This document shows, one piece after another, positions 1-5,336 of a stretch of 7,735 nucleotides of DNA. The position numbers and the translations under genes were made by a program. The notes beneath the pieces are model-generated. The model did no database searches. It was not told the DNA's origin and saw nothing but the letters and a program-made list of their open reading frames with translations. The stretch covers positions 1 through 7,735 of the forward strand of contig PMLI01000253.1 in assembly GCA_003158835.1 (NCBI GenBank), in the 5' to 3' direction. Numbering within the stretch: the stretch's first letter is position 1; each line of letters opens with the position of its first letter. The DNA is from Acidimicrobiaceae bacterium (GTDB lineage: Bacteria; Actinomycetota; Acidimicrobiia; Acidimicrobiales; Palsa-688).

Positions 1-420
1 ACCCTGGCTCATAACCCCCGCTCCAACATGAACAACTCCGTCGGCTACGCCAACCCGTCGGCGTGGCCCGGTCGGGTCGTCCTGGGGAGCGACGGGATCG
101 GAGCGGACATGCTCGAAGAGTTCCGGCTCGCCTACGCCCGCTCCCGGGAGGCCGACATCTCGAACGACCCGGACCGGGTGTGGGAGTGGGCCCGGGCCGG
201 GTGGGAACTCGTGCCCGAGGCCCTCGAGGACCGGGCCCGCTGGTCCTACGACGGTGTCGACGACCCGTGGCGACTGGCTTTCACGCCCGGCGTGCGTGCT
301 CACGACGTTTGGGTGGGCGGTGACCAGGTCCTGCGCGCTGGCCAGCCGACCCGGGTCGACGCCGACGAGGTACGCCGGCACGCCGCCGAGCAGGCCGCAC
401 GGCTGTTCGCCCGGCTTTAG
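1..420 (+). CDS. SsnA/chlorohydrolase-like amidohydrolase, C-terminal part (5' end outside window)
   Basis: The open frame enters from the left edge, so this is the last 139 residues of a longer enzyme; the ATG at 28 lies inside a conserved motif and is not the start. Visible residues 4-9 read HNPRSN and 29-36 read LGSDGIGAD. These are hallmarks of the metal-dependent amidohydrolase superfamily (SsnA, atrazine chlorohydrolase, guanine/8-oxoguanine deaminase group). Asp31 would be the metal-ligand aspartate; the N-terminal HxH and middle His ligands lie off the window. The end (VWVGGDQVLRAGQPTRVDAD, then an Ala/Arg-rich helix) matches the usual C-terminal strand and helix. Such enzymes hydrolytically deaminate or dechlorinate ring substrates in the cytoplasm; the substrate here is unknown. 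The usual G-x-L-x-x-G-x-x-ADLVVLD segment near the C-terminus is not visible, so this is either a divergent subgroup or a shortened copy. The MocA-like gene follows within 61 bp, suggesting a molybdenum-hydroxylase/purine operon. Confidence 0.5.
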   Translation, partial: TLAHNPRSNMNNSVGYANPSAWPGRVVLGSDGIGADMLEEFRLAYARSREADISNDPDRVWEWARAGWELVPEALEDRARWSYDGVDDPWRLAFTPGVRAHDVWVGGDQVLRAGQPTRVDADEVRRHAAEQAARLFARL

Positions 421-481
421 CCCGCCAAGTTGATTCAGCCCCGTGAACAGCCGGAACTTCATTGCCAAGGCCAGAAAGGCG

Positions 482-1066
482 GTGAGCACCGGAGCGGTCG
501 TGTTGTGCGCGGGCGAAGGCAGCCGGTACGGGGCGCCGTCCGGCGCCCACAAACTCCTGGCACCGTTCCGGGGACGGCCCCTTGTCTACTGGGCGATCGA
601 ACACGCCCTCGAGGCCGGCCTCGAGGCCACGCTGGTAGTGACCGGCGCGGTCGACCTCTCATCGGTCATGCCGAGCGGTGTGGTCACGCTTTCCAACCCC
701 GCCTGGGAAGACGGGATCGCGACGTCTCTCCAGCGAGCCGTCGCCGCCGCCCGCGACCTCGGGCTCGATGCGATCGTGGTCGGCCTCGGGGACCAACCGC
801 TCATCCCGTCCACGGCGTGGCGGGCGGTGGCTGCTTCAGACCAGCCGATCGCGGTGGCGACCTATGGCGGCGCCCGGCGCAACCCGGCCCGCCTGGCCCG
901 GTCGGTATGGGACGACCTGCCGGTTTCGGGGGACGAGGGGGCGCGAGCGCTCATGCGAAATCGACCGGAACTGGTGGCGGAGATCCCCTGTGCGGGGGAC
1001 CCCGTCGACGTCGACACCGTGGACGACCTACTGACAGCCCGTAGGGCCCATGGCACCACAAGCTAG
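482..1066 (+). CDS. MocA/MobA-like NTP transferase (molybdenum cofactor cytidylyltransferase family)
   Basis: Predicted 194-aa cytoplasmic protein of the MobA/MocA nucleotidyltransferase family, whose members transfer CMP or GMP to molybdopterin for molybdenum hydroxylases. Motifs in order: nucleotide-binding loop LCAGEGSRYG (residues 8-17) with Lys24; NPAWEDGIATSL (72-83); GLGDQP with the metal-binding Asp104; RRNPARL (132-138, where GHP-x is usual); GDEGAR (150-155); and DVDTVDDL (176-183). I chose GTG 482 because it places the loop at residue 8, as in the family, and AGAAAGG lies just upstream, although spacing is only 2 nt. GTG 443 in the same frame would add 13 residues and has no visible ribosome-binding site. 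The gene is co-directional with the amidohydrolase just upstream and probably shares its mRNA. The loop has about four extra residues (APSG) before the Lys. CTP versus GTP use, and a role in cofactor maturation rather than another sugar- or cofactor-nucleotide reaction, are inferred. Confidence 0.5.
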   Translation: MSTGAVVLCAGEGSRYGAPSGAHKLLAPFRGRPLVYWAIEHALEAGLEATLVVTGAVDLSSVMPSGVVTLSNPAWEDGIATSLQRAVAAARDLGLDAIVVGLGDQPLIPSTAWRAVAASDQPIAVATYGGARRNPARLARSVWDDLPVSGDEGARALMRNRPELVAEIPCAGDPVDVDTVDDLLTARRAHGTTS

Positions 1067-1087
1067 GAGCGGCCTAATACCTTGACC

Positions 1088-3235
1088 TCAGTCCACCGCT
1101 CCGACCAGGACCGGCCGCACCGCACCGGCCTGGTGCGGAGGGGGGCGCTCCTCGTCGCTGTGCCCGGGCCACCATGCTTTGTGGCCGATGAGGGCGGTGA
1201 TGGCCGGGGTGAGGAACATGGCCATGACGAAGGCGGCCATGGCGATGCCGAACGATATGCCGAAACCCATTTGGCCGAGCGTGCTCCCCCCGGCCAGGAT
1301 GAGCGAGGCAAAGCTCCCGGCCAGGATGAGGCCTGCAGAGGCCACGGTGGGCCCGGCGTGGCGGACCGCCATGGCGGCGGCATCGTGAGGGTTGCGCCCC
1401 TCCCTGGCCTCCTCGCGCAGGCGCGAGATCATCAAGATGTTGTAGTCGGTGCCGAGAGCCACCACGAACAGGTACATGACGATCGGCAGGATGAAAGTGA
1501 TGCCGCTCGACCCGCCGATGTCCTGGAAGACGGCCACGGCCGCACCGAGGGTGGCGGCGAAGCCAAGCCCGACCGCGGCCATCAGGTACCAGGGGGCTAC
1601 GACGCTTTGCAACAGGATCCCGAGGATGAGCAGGATCAGGGCCGCCGCCACCGGGAACACGATGGCGTAGTCGTGGTCCATGGCCACCTGCAAGTCAACG
1701 AAGACCGATGAGATCCCGCCGATCAGGGGCCGGCTACCGGCGGGGGCGGTACCGGCCGCCTTTTGCAGCGGCCCTCGCACGGTCGCCATGGCGGCGTTGG
1801 ATTCTCCGGGAGATGACAGGAGCACCTGGAAGTCCGCCACCGTCTGGTCTGCGGCCAGGCGGGGCGCGCCGACCTGGGCGACCCCGGGCACGGCGGCCAG
1901 GCGGTCGCGGTAGGCCTTGAGGGCGGTGACGTCGAGCGGCCGGCCCGTGGTCGACTGGAGTAGCACGTCAGTGGGCTCGGTGGCCCCGGCCGGGAACCCT
2001 CTGAGCAGCACGTTGCTGTAGACGGCCGACTGGGTGGTGGTATCGGAGCCCGACGTGAGGTTGAACGTGGGGCGGAAGCCGATGGCGGCGATCGCCAGGA
2101 TGACCAGGACTCCTCCGCTGCCGAGCGCAAAACGCCCGGGGTACCGCCCCAGGCTGCGGCCCATCAGGTCGAAGCGGGCACCCTTCGGTTCCGATTTCCA
2201 CGCCGACGACGGCCAGAAGACCCTGGTCCCCAGCAAGGACACGGCGGCGGGGATGAGCGTGAGCCCGGCGACCAGCGTCGTGGCGACGGCGATGGCCAGC
2301 GCCGGCCCCAGGGAACGGAAGATGCCGAGGCTCGACAGGGTCAGGGCCAGGAAGGCGATGATGACCGCACCGGCGGCGGTGGCGATGGCCGGCCCCACCC
2401 GGGTGATGGCGCTGACCATGGCGGTCTTAGGATCCTCACCGACCCGGAGCCGTTCCCGGTACCGGAACAGCAGGAACAGGATGTAATCGGTCCCGACGCC
2501 GAAGAGCACCACGATGAGCATGGCGGTCACCGTGCTGTCCACGTTGAGGTTGAAGACTTTGCTGGCCGACCCGATGAGCCCGGTGGCGATCTGGGAGACG
2601 ACGCCTATGGCGAGCACCGGCAACAAGGTGATGACCGGGCTGCGGAAGATGGCGAGCAACAGGATGATGATCAGCCCGACGGTGCCCACGAAGACTATGG
2701 CGTTGGCGCGGTTGCCCGACTGCTGCTGGTCGACGAACTGGGCGGCGGTGCCCGTCACGCCCCCTCTGAGATCGGTGCCGGTCGTGGCGGACGAAACGTC
2801 GCTGCGCAAGGTCCCGATGGCTGCGGTCTGCGCCTTGTCGAGCTGACCGGACGAGTTGGGCATCTGCACGAAGATGGCCTGGACGAGCCGGTTGGCCGAC
2901 GGGGCGCCGGCCTGGACAGCACCAAAGGTCGGGATAGGCCGGGAAACCAGGGTGGCGGCGAACGAGGTGACCTGGGCCGAGTCGGCGGGGGTAAGGGCCT
3001 GGCGGTCGGCGCGCTCGAACACCACGATGGCGGCCGGCGCCGCGGCATTGGGAAAGGCCTTCTGCTGGAGGTCCAGGGCCTGGACCGACTGGTAGTGGCT
3101 GGGCAGGAACGAAGCTTCGTTGGTCGTCGTGGCCAGCTTCGGAGCGAACCCGATGACGACGATGGCTACGACCGCCCACACTCCGATCACCCGCCACGGG
3201 TGCCCCACCACCACGCGTCCAAGTCGCAATCCCAT
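1088..3235 (-). CDS. MMPL family RND-type transporter
   Basis: A 715-aa inner-membrane transporter of the MMPL/RND superfamily, which uses the proton gradient to export lipids, siderophores or drugs. Layout: TM1 at about residues 14-32; extracytoplasmic loop about 35-175; a TM2-6 bundle about 177-335; TM7 about 370-388; a second loop about 390-520; and TM8-12 about 522-685. The two halves are an internal duplication. Each carries the GTDY proton-relay motif (Asp250-Tyr251 in GTDYILFLLFRYRE and Asp597-Tyr598 in GTDYNILMISRLREE), equivalent to the essential Asp/Tyr pairs of MmpL3. The C-terminal tail is short (about 30 residues), so the long cytosolic domain of MmpL3 is absent. The ATG at 3235 is preceded by GAGAGGAG with good spacing. 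The gene is divergent from a TetR regulator whose likely operator overlaps its promoter. It ends 21 bp from the convergent mocA-like gene. The substrate is unknown. Confidence 0.5.
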   Translation of the reverse strand: MGLRLGRVVVGHPWRVIGVWAVVAIVVIGFAPKLATTTNEASFLPSHYQSVQALDLQQKAFPNAAAPAAIVVFERADRQALTPADSAQVTSFAATLVSRPIPTFGAVQAGAPSANRLVQAIFVQMPNSSGQLDKAQTAAIGTLRSDVSSATTGTDLRGGVTGTAAQFVDQQQSGNRANAIVFVGTVGLIIILLLAIFRSPVITLLPVLAIGVVSQIATGLIGSASKVFNLNVDSTVTAMLIVVLFGVGTDYILFLLFRYRERLRVGEDPKTAMVSAITRVGPAIATAAGAVIIAFLALTLSSLGIFRSLGPALAIAVATTLVAGLTLIPAAVSLLGTRVFWPSSAWKSEPKGARFDLMGRSLGRYPGRFALGSGGVLVILAIAAIGFRPTFNLTSGSDTTTQSAVYSNVLLRGFPAGATEPTDVLLQSTTGRPLDVTALKAYRDRLAAVPGVAQVGAPRLAADQTVADFQVLLSSPGESNAAMATVRGPLQKAAGTAPAGSRPLIGGISSVFVDLQVAMDHDYAIVFPVAAALILLILGILLQSVVAPWYLMAAVGLGFAATLGAAVAVFQDIGGSSGITFILPIVMYLFVVALGTDYNILMISRLREEAREGRNPHDAAAMAVRHAGPTVASAGLILAGSFASLILAGGSTLGQMGFGISFGIAMAAFVMAMFLTPAITALIGHKAWWPGHSDEERPPPHQAGAVRPVLVGAVD

Positions 3236-3301
3236 CCTTTATCGCTCCTCTCCGTGCCGGTGGTGAGGGCCCGCCCACCAGAACCCACCCATACTTGTCA
3301 T

Positions 3302-3319
3302 ACTTATCGAACGGTAAGT
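3302..3319. promoter_or_regulatory. 18-bp palindrome, likely TetR-family operator
   Basis: The sequence ACTTATCGAACGGTAAGT is a near-perfect inverted repeat: the outer five bases (ACTTA/TAAGT) and the inner CG/CG pairs match, with mismatches only at one symmetric pair and the centre. Size and symmetry suit a TetR dimer. It sits in the gap between the divergent mmpL and tetR genes, over the predicted mmpL -10 and just upstream of the predicted tetR -35. Control of both genes by the adjacent TetR protein is the natural inference. Confidence 0.5.
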
Positions 3320-3340
3320 CACTTGCTTGTCGCCCGTCAA
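3311..3340 (-). promoter_or_regulatory. Predicted promoter of the MMPL gene
   Basis: Read on the - strand, TTGACG (3340-3335, five of six matches to TTGACA) is followed after 18 nt by TACCGT (3316-3311), which fits the actinobacterial TANNNT -10 pattern. Transcription would start near 3303-3300, giving a leader of about 65-70 nt before the ATG at 3235. The -10 lies inside the 18-bp palindrome, so a repressor bound there would block it. A second, weaker option is TTACCG with TATGGG (3293-3288). Confidence 0.5.
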
Positions 3341-3343
3341 GTG
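3320..3343. repeat. Second inverted repeat CACTTG-N12-CAAGTG
   Basis: Six-base arms at 3320-3325 and 3338-3343 are perfectly complementary across 12 nt. The arms share the ACTTR half-site of the adjacent 18-bp palindrome, but the gap is wider. They fall on the tetR -35 and in its spacer. This could be a weaker second operator, or chance in a region already rich in ACTT/AAGT words. Confidence 0.5.
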
Positions 3344-3349
3344 TACAAT
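3323..3349 (+). promoter_or_regulatory. Predicted promoter of the tetR gene
   Basis: TACAAT at 3344-3349 is a strong -10 match (five of six). TTGCTT at 3323-3328 is a plausible -35, 15 nt away, slightly short. A start near 3356 leaves a leader of about 56 nt before the ATG at 3412. The element overlaps the -35 of the opposing mmpL promoter, so the two polymerase sites are mutually exclusive. Confidence 0.5.
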
Positions 3350-3411
3350 GCGTCACGTCCTGTTGTGGCCATTTCTGGCGCCACCCGGGCGAGGAGGACG
3401 GAGAGCACGGG

Positions 3412-4005
3412 ATGACCCTGCAGCACTTGCCCCGGGACGAGACCAGGGAGCGGATACTGGCGGTCGCCCTGCAACTGATCGCCGACCACGGCTTCGCCGC
3501 CACTTCCACCCGGGAGATCTCCGAACGCCTGGGCTTCACCAAGGCCGCCCTCTATTACCATTTCCGCACCAAGGACGATCTGCTGGCGGCGATCGTGGCA
3601 CCGGCCATGGAGGACCTGAGGGCACTGCTGGACAAGGCGAGCCCCCGGGGCGGGCCGGTCGCTCGCCACCAGTTCGTCGAGGGCTACGTCGACCTGGTCG
3701 CCTCGCACGAGGACCTGGTCCGGGTACTTTCCGATGACCCCTCGGCTCGCCGGCGCATGGCACTGACCGCCGCTGCCCCTCTGTACGACCGGATGGCCCG
3801 GCTCCTGTCGGGTTCGGAGGCGCCCGACACGGCGCAGCGCGCCCGAGTCCGGGCCGCTCTCGGCGCCGTCCATGCCGCGCTGCTGGGGGCGGCGCCCGAT
3901 GACGACCGGGAGGTGGTGCGCGCCGCCGCTCAGGCCACCGCCTGTGCCGCCCTCGGCCTGCACTCCCCCCGCCCCTCGGCGTCGCGCCGCCCTTCGTTTG
4001 CCTAG
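3412..4005 (+). CDS. TetR/AcrR family transcriptional regulator
   Basis: Predicted 197-aa DNA-binding repressor. Residues 10-57 form a typical TetR N-terminal domain: TRERILAVALQLIADHGFAATSTREISERLG, then the recognition-helix stretch FTKAALYYHFRTKDDLL (42-58). The rest is an Ala/Arg-rich helical ligand-binding and dimerisation domain with no recognisable specificity. The ATG at 3412 is chosen because GGAGAG lies 6 nt upstream and because it starts the protein just ahead of helix 1, as in the family. The frame stays open back to 3295, but that extension would run through the promoter and operator. The gene is divergent from the MMPL exporter, with a palindromic operator candidate between them, so it most likely represses the exporter and itself until an exported compound or lipid binds. 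Total length and domain order are normal. The effector is unknown. Confidence 0.5.
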   Translation: MTLQHLPRDETRERILAVALQLIADHGFAATSTREISERLGFTKAALYYHFRTKDDLLAAIVAPAMEDLRALLDKASPRGGPVARHQFVEGYVDLVASHEDLVRVLSDDPSARRRMALTAAAPLYDRMARLLSGSEAPDTAQRARVRAALGAVHAALLGAAPDDDREVVRAAAQATACAALGLHSPRPSASRRPSFA

Positions 4006-4018
4006 TCGCCCTCGGCAT

Positions 4019-4033
4019 CACCGCTGAGCGGTG
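4019..4033. terminator. Perfect 15-bp palindrome behind tetR, possible bidirectional terminator
   Basis: CACCGCT-G-AGCGGTG is a perfect inverted repeat beginning 14 bp after the tetR stop and ending 13 bp before the end of the small - strand gene. That is where a shared terminator of convergent genes would be. There is no T-run, so it would be a non-canonical actinobacterial type, and a protein-binding site is also possible. Confidence 0.5.
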
Positions 4034-4046
4034 GGAGGCGCGCAGG

Positions 4047-4226
4047 TCATTTCTCCGGTGTGGGCGGTCTCCGAGAACGACGGTGCCGGGGTTCCCGGGC
4101 GCTCTTTAGCAACTCGCCCAGGACTTCTTCAATCGGTGGGCCGTACAGGCTCACCCTTTCGGGGGCCATGTTTGCCGCGACCGCCGCCGCGAGGCGGTCG
4201 GCCGAAAAACACTTTCCGCGTGCCAT
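4047..4226 (-). CDS. Small protein of unknown function (59 aa)
   Basis: I do not recognise this protein. It would be 59 residues: an N-terminal part with a likely amphipathic helix (SADRLAAAVAANMAPERVS, residues 8-26), a second helix (PPIEEVLGELLKSAR, 30-44), and a strongly basic Arg/Pro tail (REPRHRRSRRPPTPEK, 44-59) of the kind that contacts nucleic acid. Support for expression: AAGGGG lies 5 nt upstream of the ATG, and an extended -10 (TGTTATATC, 4278-4270) lies about 45 nt upstream in an AT-richer stretch. It converges on tetR across a perfect palindrome. An 8-bp stem (CGACCGCC/GGCGGTCG, 4178-4185 and 4193-4200) lies within the coding region. An upstream in-frame ATG near 4286 overlaps the -10 and has no ribosome-binding site, so I reject it. 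It could still be a chance frame; codon bias is only moderate. Confidence 0.5.
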   Translation of the reverse strand: MARGKCFSADRLAAAVAANMAPERVSLYGPPIEEVLGELLKSAREPRHRRSRRPPTPEK

Positions 4227-4269
4227 GCTTTCCCCTTCCGTGGGTGGGCTTCCTGGTGCCGCAGTTACA

Positions 4270-4278
4270 GATATAACA
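4270..4278 (-). promoter_or_regulatory. Extended -10 element upstream of the small gene
   Basis: On the - strand the sequence TGTTATATC contains the extended TG-n motif followed by TATATC (four of six matches to TATAAT). It is one of the few AT-rich spots in the window. Transcription would start near 4263, leaving about 37 nt before the ATG at 4226. No good -35 is visible, which an extended -10 can tolerate. Confidence 0.5.
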
Positions 4279-4325
4279 CGCATCACCCCGCACAGCTACT
4301 TTCGGCGCGTTTTTCTCACTCTTGG

Positions 4326-4343
4326 TGGTCCAAGGGGGGACCA
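4326..4343. repeat. Inverted repeat TGGTCC-AAGGGG-GGACCA
   Basis: Perfect 6-bp arms separated by 6 nt lie between the small gene's promoter and the DUF3097 gene, centred about 50 bp before the DUF3097 start. If that gene is leaderless, the repeat is not transcribed with it and would be an operator-type site rather than an mRNA hairpin. Chance occurrence is possible in such GC-rich DNA. Confidence 0.5.
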
Positions 4344-4371
4344 AATACCCGGGGACGAGCGGGGCGGCCTC

Positions 4372-4377
4372 TAACGT
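4372..4377 (+). promoter_or_regulatory. Possible leaderless -10 for the DUF3097 gene
   Basis: TAACGT fits the TANNNT actinobacterial -10 and ends 7 nt before the ATG at 4385. That is the spacing expected when transcription starts at the A of the start codon. There is no Shine-Dalgarno sequence before this ATG, which agrees with a leaderless mRNA. The -35 region is not recognisable. Confidence 0.5.
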
Positions 4378-4384
4378 GGCCCGG

Positions 4385-5236
4385 ATGGGCAACGGCATGG
4401 GACCGGGGATCCTCTCCGGGCCGGTCGACGGGTACCGAGGCCGAGGAGGACCGCCGCGCCAGACCGAAGCGGTAGTCGGGATGGTTGCCACCCACCGGGG
4501 CTCGGGCTTCACCGGCACGGTCGTCCGCTTCGATGACGCCGGAGTCGTGCTGCGGTCACGCGGTAGCGGGCTCGAGCGCCATTTCCCCTTGCGCACCGGA
4601 GAGTTCGTCGTCGGGGGCGCGACCGTCACCCTGGTGGCGCCGGTCAACCGCTCGGTCGCGGCCTCGGTCAACCCGGCGGCGACGCCCCGCACCGCGTCGG
4701 GGTCCATCGCCCTACGCGCCAAGGCGAGAGCCGCCCGCCCGAGCCGGTTGCTGGTGGAGGGGATCCACGATGCCGAACTGGTGGAAAAGGTCTGGGGCGA
4801 CGACCTCAGGGTCGACGGCATCGTCGTCGAGCGACTGGACGGCATCGACCACCTGGCCGGCATCCTGCGGGCCTACCGCCCGGGGCCCAACGCCAGGCTC
4901 GGCGTGCTGGTGGACCACCTCGTTCCCGGGAGCAAGGAGTCCCGCCTGGCTGCGGATCTGGCCGGCCCCCACGTACGGGTGACGGGGACCCCTTTCGTAG
5001 ACGTCTGGCAGGCGGTCCGGCCATCCGTGCTCGGTATCAGCGTGTGGCCCGTCGTCCCGCCGGGACGCCCATGGAAAGACGGCATATGCGAAGCCTTCGG
5101 CGAGCCGTCGGCCGGGCACCTGTGGAAGAAGCTGCTCGGGCGGGTGCGGGGCTACGCCGACCTGGAACCGGCGCTGGTCGGGGCGGTGGAAGCGCTCATC
5201 GACTTCGTCACCGCGCCCGAAGAGCCCGTCTCATAG
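4385..5236 (+). CDS. DUF3097 family protein with a Toprim-like core
   Basis: Predicted 283-aa cytoplasmic protein, close to the usual length of DUF3097, a conserved actinobacterial family with no assigned function. The N-terminal part (GPGILSGPVDGYRGR, 6-20; then GMVATHRGSGFTGTVVRFDD and RHFPLRTGEFVVGGATVTLV, about 32-84) is a small beta-rich domain. The core (about 118-200) holds the family signature: RLLVEGIHDAELVEKVWGDD (121-140), VERLDGIDHLAGIL (148-161) and LGVLVDHLVPGSKESRLAA (172-190), followed by TGTPFVDVWQAV and PPGRPWKDGIC. The order VEG-x-D, a middle Gly-Ile motif, then a hydrophobic strand ending in Asp177 resembles the Toprim fold of RNase M5 and DnaG primase; that is my inference. 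ATG 4385 is favoured by a leaderless -10 upstream and by family length; ATG 4397 is an alternative. An in-frame extension back to 4322 lacks a ribosome-binding site. No operon partner is visible. Confidence 0.5.
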   Translation: MGNGMGPGILSGPVDGYRGRGGPPRQTEAVVGMVATHRGSGFTGTVVRFDDAGVVLRSRGSGLERHFPLRTGEFVVGGATVTLVAPVNRSVAASVNPAATPRTASGSIALRAKARAARPSRLLVEGIHDAELVEKVWGDDLRVDGIVVERLDGIDHLAGILRAYRPGPNARLGVLVDHLVPGSKESRLAADLAGPHVRVTGTPFVDVWQAVRPSVLGISVWPVVPPGRPWKDGICEAFGEPSAGHLWKKLLGRVRGYADLEPALVGAVEALIDFVTAPEEPVS

Positions 5237-5336
5237 CCTTCACAGAACCATCACATCTACCGGGACATTCGCTCATAAAGACGATCGACGCTCGAGGTAC
5301 GCGGAGACACGCGTGTGATCGACCGGAGGAGGACGG
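5237..5336. other. 100-bp leader/promoter region with a 10-bp palindrome
   Basis: This gap before the secreted-protein gene contains the perfect palindrome ACACGCGTGT at 5307-5316 and two GATCGAC copies (5283-5289 and 5317-5323) around it. I cannot assign a convincing -35/-10 pair. The GGAGGAGG ribosome-binding site of the next gene lies at 5325-5332. Confidence 0.5.

Noticed and set aside
443..481. Upstream GTG start for the MocA-like gene
   Set aside because: It adds residues ahead of the nucleotide-binding loop that the family does not have, and no ribosome-binding site precedes it; it cannot be fully excluded.
1064..1090. Possible terminator between the mocA-like and mmpL genes
   Set aside because: Only a 4-bp TAGG/CCTA pairing is visible, too weak to call.
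1082..1711. 209-codon + strand frame antisense to mmpL
   Set aside because: The product is low-complexity Gly/His/Asp-rich without motifs, while the opposite strand encodes clear MMPL transmembrane segments.
3295..3411. N-terminal extension of the TetR protein
   Set aside because: It would place coding sequence over the operator and promoter, and the ATG at 3412 has a good ribosome-binding site.
2436..3542. 368-codon open frame on the - strand across the mmpL 5' half and its promoter
   Set aside because: It is another frame of the MMPL gene. Its Arg/Pro/Gly-rich product with no domain is typical of out-of-frame reading of GC-rich coding DNA.
3337..3963. 208-codon frame antisense to tetR
   Set aside because: The tetR frame has an unmistakable helix-turn-helix; the antisense product has no recognisable features and no ribosome-binding site.
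4129..4863. 244-codon - strand frame over the DUF3097 5' half and the small gene
   Set aside because: No motif is seen, and it conflicts with the clear DUF3097 frame on the + strand.
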